62,958 nt of DNA from JAVVEH01 sp032251435 (GTDB taxonomy: Bacteria > Verrucomicrobiota > Lentisphaeria > Oligosphaerales > MVZH01): NCBI GenBank assembly GCA_032251435.1, contig JAVVEH010000026.1, positions 1-62,958 of the forward strand, given 5' to 3'. The translations under genes and the position numbers were made by a program. This document shows positions 59,250-62,958 of the stretch, in pieces; within the stretch, counting starts at the first letter, position 1, and each line of letters begins with the position of its first letter. Under the pieces are notes generated by a model. It was given only the letters and a program-made list of their open reading frames with translations. It made no database searches and was not told where the DNA came from.

Positions 59250-60497
59250 ATGAAATACCGAAATCGACTCATTGAAACCAAACTCAGGGCCTACATTGAT
59301 TCTTTTCCGTGCACGTTAGTGACCGGGGCTCGACAGGTGGGCAAGAGCACGTTGATAGCCCATGTGGTTGGGAACGAGTTCCGGACGTTTGTTTTCGATC
59401 CGGTGCAGGATTTATATGGTGTCAAGAGCGATCCGGATCTGTTTCTCCGCAACAATCCACCCCCTTTGGTTCTCGACGAGATTCAGCATGTTCCCGAATT
59501 GGTTCCCGCTCTCAAGCGGTATGTTGACGAGCACCGCCGCCCGGGCATGTACGTGATCACCGGTTCCCAGCAGTGGGAGGTGATGCGGGCCCTGTCAGAA
59601 TCGTTGGCCGGCCGGGTGGCCATGGTGGAGTTGCCCGCTTTTTGCGCGGAGGAAATGAAAGAAACCACCGCCAAGCCCTGCTGGCTGAACCAATGGATGT
59701 CGGCGGTTCCGGAAGGGCTTGAGCATGGTCTGGACGCTCTGTCGGGCTACCGTTCGGCCGGGGACTCGGCCACCCGGCGGATTTGGGAAGGCGGTTTCCC
59801 GGAGGTGCAGACACTTCGGCATACCGTTGTCCCTGGCTGGATGCAGGGCTATGTGGGCACTTACCTCCAGCGTGATGTCAGGAGCTTGACCGATGTTCGT
59901 GATGAAACCCAGTTCGCGGCATTTCTGAGCCTATGCGCATCACTGACAGCGCAGGAATGCAACTACGAGCATCTGGGCCGCGATATCGGCTTGTCTTCTG
60001 TCTCGGCCAAACGCTGGGTGGGTATTCTTCGGGGCACATATCAGTGGCTGGAAATACCGGCGCTGGCAAGCAACCATACCAAACGGCTAAGTTCCCGCCC
60101 CAAAGGATATTTTGCCGACACTGGCCTGGCCTGCTACCTGACGCGACTGTCCTCCCCGGAAGCGGCGCAGGGACATCCCGCCTTCGGGGCCCTGTTCGAG
60201 ACGATGGTGGTCACCGAATGCCACAAACAAGTGCAGGCCCAGAATCTGGTTCCGGTGATGCATCACTATCGGCAGCACAGCGGGGCGGAAGTGGACCTGG
60301 TGCTGGAGAAAGACGGGTTTTTCTTCCCGATCGAGGTCAAGGCGGCATCGTCAGCCCGCCCCGCGGATACACGGTCGATTCAGATTTTCCGGGAAAAGAT
60401 GGGTCCCAACGCCCTCCCGGGCCTCCTTGTCTACGGGGGAAAAGAGATTTTAAAACTCAGCGATCACTGCGTCGCCGTCCCCTTCGACCTGCTTTGA
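59250..60497 (+). CDS. AAA ATPase with DUF4143 domain, 2
   Basis: A 415-aa ATPase of the same superfamily but of a different subfamily from the one upstream. Seen: Walker A TGARQVGKSTLI (~26-37), Walker B LVLDEIQHVPELV, sensor VITGSQQWEVM, a wing region (GRDIGLSSVSAKRWVGIL), and the DUF4143 C-terminus (SGAEVDLVLEKDGFFFPIEV). ATG 59250 is close to a weak upstream site. The conserved SLAGRVAMVELPAF stretch is present. Two different members side by side, each preceded by repeats, suggest accessory DNA. Function unknown; some members act in toxin-antitoxin-like or restriction-like roles. Confidence 0.9.
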   Translation: MKYRNRLIETKLRAYIDSFPCTLVTGARQVGKSTLIAHVVGNEFRTFVFDPVQDLYGVKSDPDLFLRNNPPPLVLDEIQHVPELVPALKRYVDEHRRPGMYVITGSQQWEVMRALSESLAGRVAMVELPAFCAEEMKETTAKPCWLNQWMSAVPEGLEHGLDALSGYRSAGDSATRRIWEGGFPEVQTLRHTVVPGWMQGYVGTYLQRDVRSLTDVRDETQFAAFLSLCASLTAQECNYEHLGRDIGLSSVSAKRWVGILRGTYQWLEIPALASNHTKRLSSRPKGYFADTGLACYLTRLSSPEAAQGHPAFGALFETMVVTECHKQVQAQNLVPVMHHYRQHSGAEVDLVLEKDGFFFPIEVKAASSARPADTRSIQIFREKMGPNALPGLLVYGGKEILKLSDHCVAVPFDLL

Positions 60498-60547
60498 GGG
60501 CTCGTTCCTGGAGGTGGGCAATAAACCGAAGGGCGGATCCGACTGAC

Positions 60548-60701
60548 CTCCGCGCCCCGTGCCCCACGCCCCGTGCTCCGTGCCCCGTGCCCCGCGCCCC
60601 GCGCTCCGTGCCCCGTGCCCCGTGCCCCGCGCTCCGTGCTCCGTGCCCCGTGCCCCGCGCCCCGCGCTCCGTGCCCCGTGCTCCGTGCTCCGCGCTAAAA
60701 A
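60548..60701 (+). repeat. Heptamer array (CYCCGYG), 21 units
   Basis: Twenty-one 7-bp units without any break in register (CCCCGTG, CTCCGTG, CCCCGCG, CTCCGCG, one CCCCACG), closed by CTAAAAA at 60695-60701. Nearly all unit differences are transitions at two positions. It is located 65 bp beyond the 3' end of the second beta-strand-repeat gene, mirroring the short array at 53703. Confidence 0.95.
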
Positions 60702-60765
60702 CGCCCGGGGCCAAGCGGCGCCCGCGTGATCCCGCTTTGCGGGAAACGCGGCCCGCGGCGCACGC

Positions 60766-62897
60766 TTACCGCCGCCGCCGACGCAGGCAGAGCCCCGCGA
60801 GACCGAGAGCCGCGAGGATCGCGGTGGAGGGCTCGGGGATATAGGAAATGAGAATGAGGCTGCCCTCAGTGATTCCCCACCCCTCGGGCAGAACAAACAT
60901 CGACGGGGTAAAAGCCGCCCCGGCAAGATCGCCGTCGAAAATTGTGTACGTCTGGAGATATTTTGCCTTGCCAAAAAGGTTGACATTAATGCTAATCTGA
61001 CCTTCTGCGGGAAGTACTATTGTTGAATTGTTGCTGATAATTTTATCAAAGCTGGTGGCGCTGGCAATGTCAATATTCCAGGTGCTGCCATCACCAAACG
61101 TCAAGCTGGAAGCATCAGCCAGTGTCAGGGTGCCCACATCACCCTTGACGATATCCAAGACACCGTTGTCGCCAACCGTAATGGCCTTGGCGCCCATTGC
61201 GCCTTTCAGATCCACCGGCCCAGTCGCATTGATCGTTCCGTGAAAACCGGTGGCGTCGCCCGTAATGCTGACTAATCCGGATCCGCTGAAATTAAGCTTA
61301 CCATTCGCGTCAATGCTGGCAATCGTCCCGCTCAGCACCTGGTCAACTGTGCTACTGAAAGTCAGCGTGTCACCCGCGCCAATGGAGATGGCCCCGGCAT
61401 AGTTGCCGCCACCCAGAACACCGCTTCCGCCAACGACCAAAGTCCCGTTAGCGATCGTCGTGTCGCCGGTGTACGTGTTGTCGCCCGAGAGAATCCATTT
61501 GCCGGTTCCGCCTTTGAAAAGCTTTGTCTTTCTGTCATTTGACAACGAATCGGAGACGGCCCCGTGGAATTCATTATCACCTGTATTGCTCCCCTGTAAC
61601 CAAAGTTCGATATCTTTACCGGAGACTCTATTAATGAAATCTGTGTTAATGACCCATTTGTTTTCAGGGTTCGTATTGTTGTTTTCCAGGCGATTGTAGC
61701 GAAAGGCATTTTTGCTCGTCGGTTCAAGGATCTCAATCTGGCGATTGTTTAAAATCAAGGCGCCGCTATCGCCATAAAGCCTGAATGTTCCTGACTGATT
61801 ATTATCCAAAGAACCTGGCCCGCCAAACTGGATATTTCCCGCGCCCGCACTATCCCCGAGCGACTGAAACTGAATTGTCCTGTCACCATTATAGGTGCCG
61901 TAATTAAAAAGATCGCCCGTAAAAGTGCTGGCATCCAGTATCGTGAGGGTTTTGTTTTTGGCACCATTCCCGTAAGTAATCGTCCCAGACCCTGTGGCTG
62001 AGGAAAAGCTGAGAGAATTTGTCCCATCAATAAGTATGTCCGAGCCATTGCTGACGGACAGATCCCCCCCGCTTAATCCATTGGCTGCGAACAATTTGAC
62101 CTGATTCCCGTTGTCAGCCGTGATATCTATCCCATTTCCTGAAGCCGTCGTGTCGAAATCAAGCGTTCCCTCTTTAATCGTGACACCGCCACTAAAGCTA
62201 TTATTACCCGACAGTGTCAGGGTGCCCGTTCCAGTCTTGATCAGGCCAAGCGCTCCCCCGCCGCTGCCGTCCTGAAGGGTGCCGGCGAAGGTGGTGGTGT
62301 CATGAATGGTCAAAGTCGCGGCTGTGGCATTAGCGTTTTGGATAATTCCTGTTCCGCTAAGGGTGGGGACAACAATGCTGTTCCCATTCAGGCTTAAGGT
62401 GGCACCTGATGCGACAGTCACGGAATTTTCCGATCCGGAGGTATCATTCAGGGCGCCGGCATTGCCTAAAACGACTTCACCGTCATTAATGGTAAGATCG
62501 CCGGTAAATGTGTTGTCGCCGGAGAGCGTAAGGGCTCCAGAACCGGTTTTGGTAATGGCCGCGCTTCCTGCCAGGGTCGCGGAGATCTCGGCATTCTGAT
62601 TCGCCGTGATATTCCCGACCGTCCCGAACGTGAGGGTTTCGCCGCCGCCGTTATCTTGGATGAGATAGCCGGCGGTGTCGAACTGCAGGCCGCCGACGGT
62701 GATACTTTCCCCCAGTGTCACGGTTCCCGCCGTACCGCCAAAAGTGGCGATATCGTTGTTCGCGTTGTCCCAGGCCGCGCCATCCCAGTTCGTGGTCGTG
62801 GTATCCCAGGTGCCGTCACCTCCGTCGCTGGCGCCGTTGGTTGTGTCCACGATACTCCCATCCCAGTAGAAGGCCGCCGCGGGAGCGGCCGTGTTAA
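60766..62897 (-). pseudogene. Beta-strand repeat PEP-CTERM protein 2, 5' end missing
   Basis: At least 694 aa of an autotransporter-type beta-strand repeat protein. Seen: repeats such as ITKTGSGALTLSGDNTFTG and LIKTGTGTLTLSGNNSFSG, VADGTLVVGG-like stretches (IANGTLVVGGSGVLGG), and the tail IPEPSTAILAALG ending in RRRRR. Up to ~62897 the coding strand matches protein 1 (its NTAAPAAAFYWDGSIVD region) at roughly 95 % in the last 190 bp. Then identity ends abruptly and an in-frame TAA follows a few codons further upstream. No ATG and no signal peptide precede the match; only GTG 62850 could start a frame. It is either 5'-truncated by recombination or an assembly join at the repeat. The window ends 61 bp later, so this cannot be settled here. 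Confidence 0.7.
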
Positions 62898-62958
62898 TGA
62901 TAAAACTAGTACAATGTAAAATTTAAAGATGCGGATAAAGATGTTTAAGTTTCGTCCT

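Overview
The window comes from a Gram-negative, GC-rich (visibly about 55-58 %) bacterium of the PVC group. Kiritimatiellota, Lentisphaerota or a related Verrucomicrobiota lineage fits best. The grounds are three proteins with PEP-CTERM tails of the IPEPSTA...RRRR type, autotransporter-associated beta-strand repeat proteins, a prepilin-like protein with a doubled FTLIELL motif, an AraC / uroporphyrinogen-decarboxylase-like gene neighbourhood, a DUF6288-type PDZ/HEAT protein and an ExbB-ExbD-ExbD-DUF4159 operon. This placement rests on gene content only; there is no rRNA gene in the window. No tRNA, rRNA, CRISPR array, transposase or integrase was seen.

1-18.4 kb is mostly housekeeping. It holds an Aquifex-type aconitase; a degenerate Ser/Thr kinase followed by a tight run of L,D-transpeptidase, accA, a short ArgA-like acetyltransferase and ruvB; an FmdB-type zinc ribbon divergent from lepA (EF4); a long signal peptidase I; a DUF3820 protein; a perfect 16-bp bidirectional terminator; and a K+-dependent-type membrane pyrophosphatase on the minus strand. 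After these come a two-gene eboD/eboE-like pair and a symporter small accessory protein with its SSS-family sodium/solute symporter.

18.7-48.9 kb is one long plus-strand block and the most striking part. Two secreted TPR proteins and two giant colinear paralogous secreted proteins (2614 and 2546 aa) carry an alpha-solenoid, four beta-sandwich-like modules and a TPR tail. They precede an ExbB-like motor subunit, two ExbD-like subunits, a single-pass proline-rich protein, a polytopic DUF4159 protein, another inner-membrane protein, and a secreted PDZ/alpha-toroid/HEAT protein of about 1390 aa. Together they look like an ion-motive-force-driven envelope machine with very large periplasmic components and no recognisable TonB. 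A four-helix-bundle (IVS/S23-type) gene is wedged between the two giants.

48.9-63 kb is accessory. It has a URO-D-like protein, a small PEP-CTERM protein with a divergent AraC regulator, a prepilin-like protein, two large PEP-CTERM beta-strand-repeat proteins (the second lacking its 5' end in this window) and two AAA/DUF4143 ATPases. These genes are embedded in repeats, including a 232-bp nested palindrome with 15-bp terminal inverted repeats.

A theme across the window is a set of short degenerate tandem arrays with strictly fixed periods: heptamers, octamers, nonamers and two kinds of decamers. They sit at gene boundaries, immediately before start codons, and even inside signal-peptide coding sequence. 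They resemble in style the STRR sequences of cyanobacteria, and they are the best candidate here for something undescribed.
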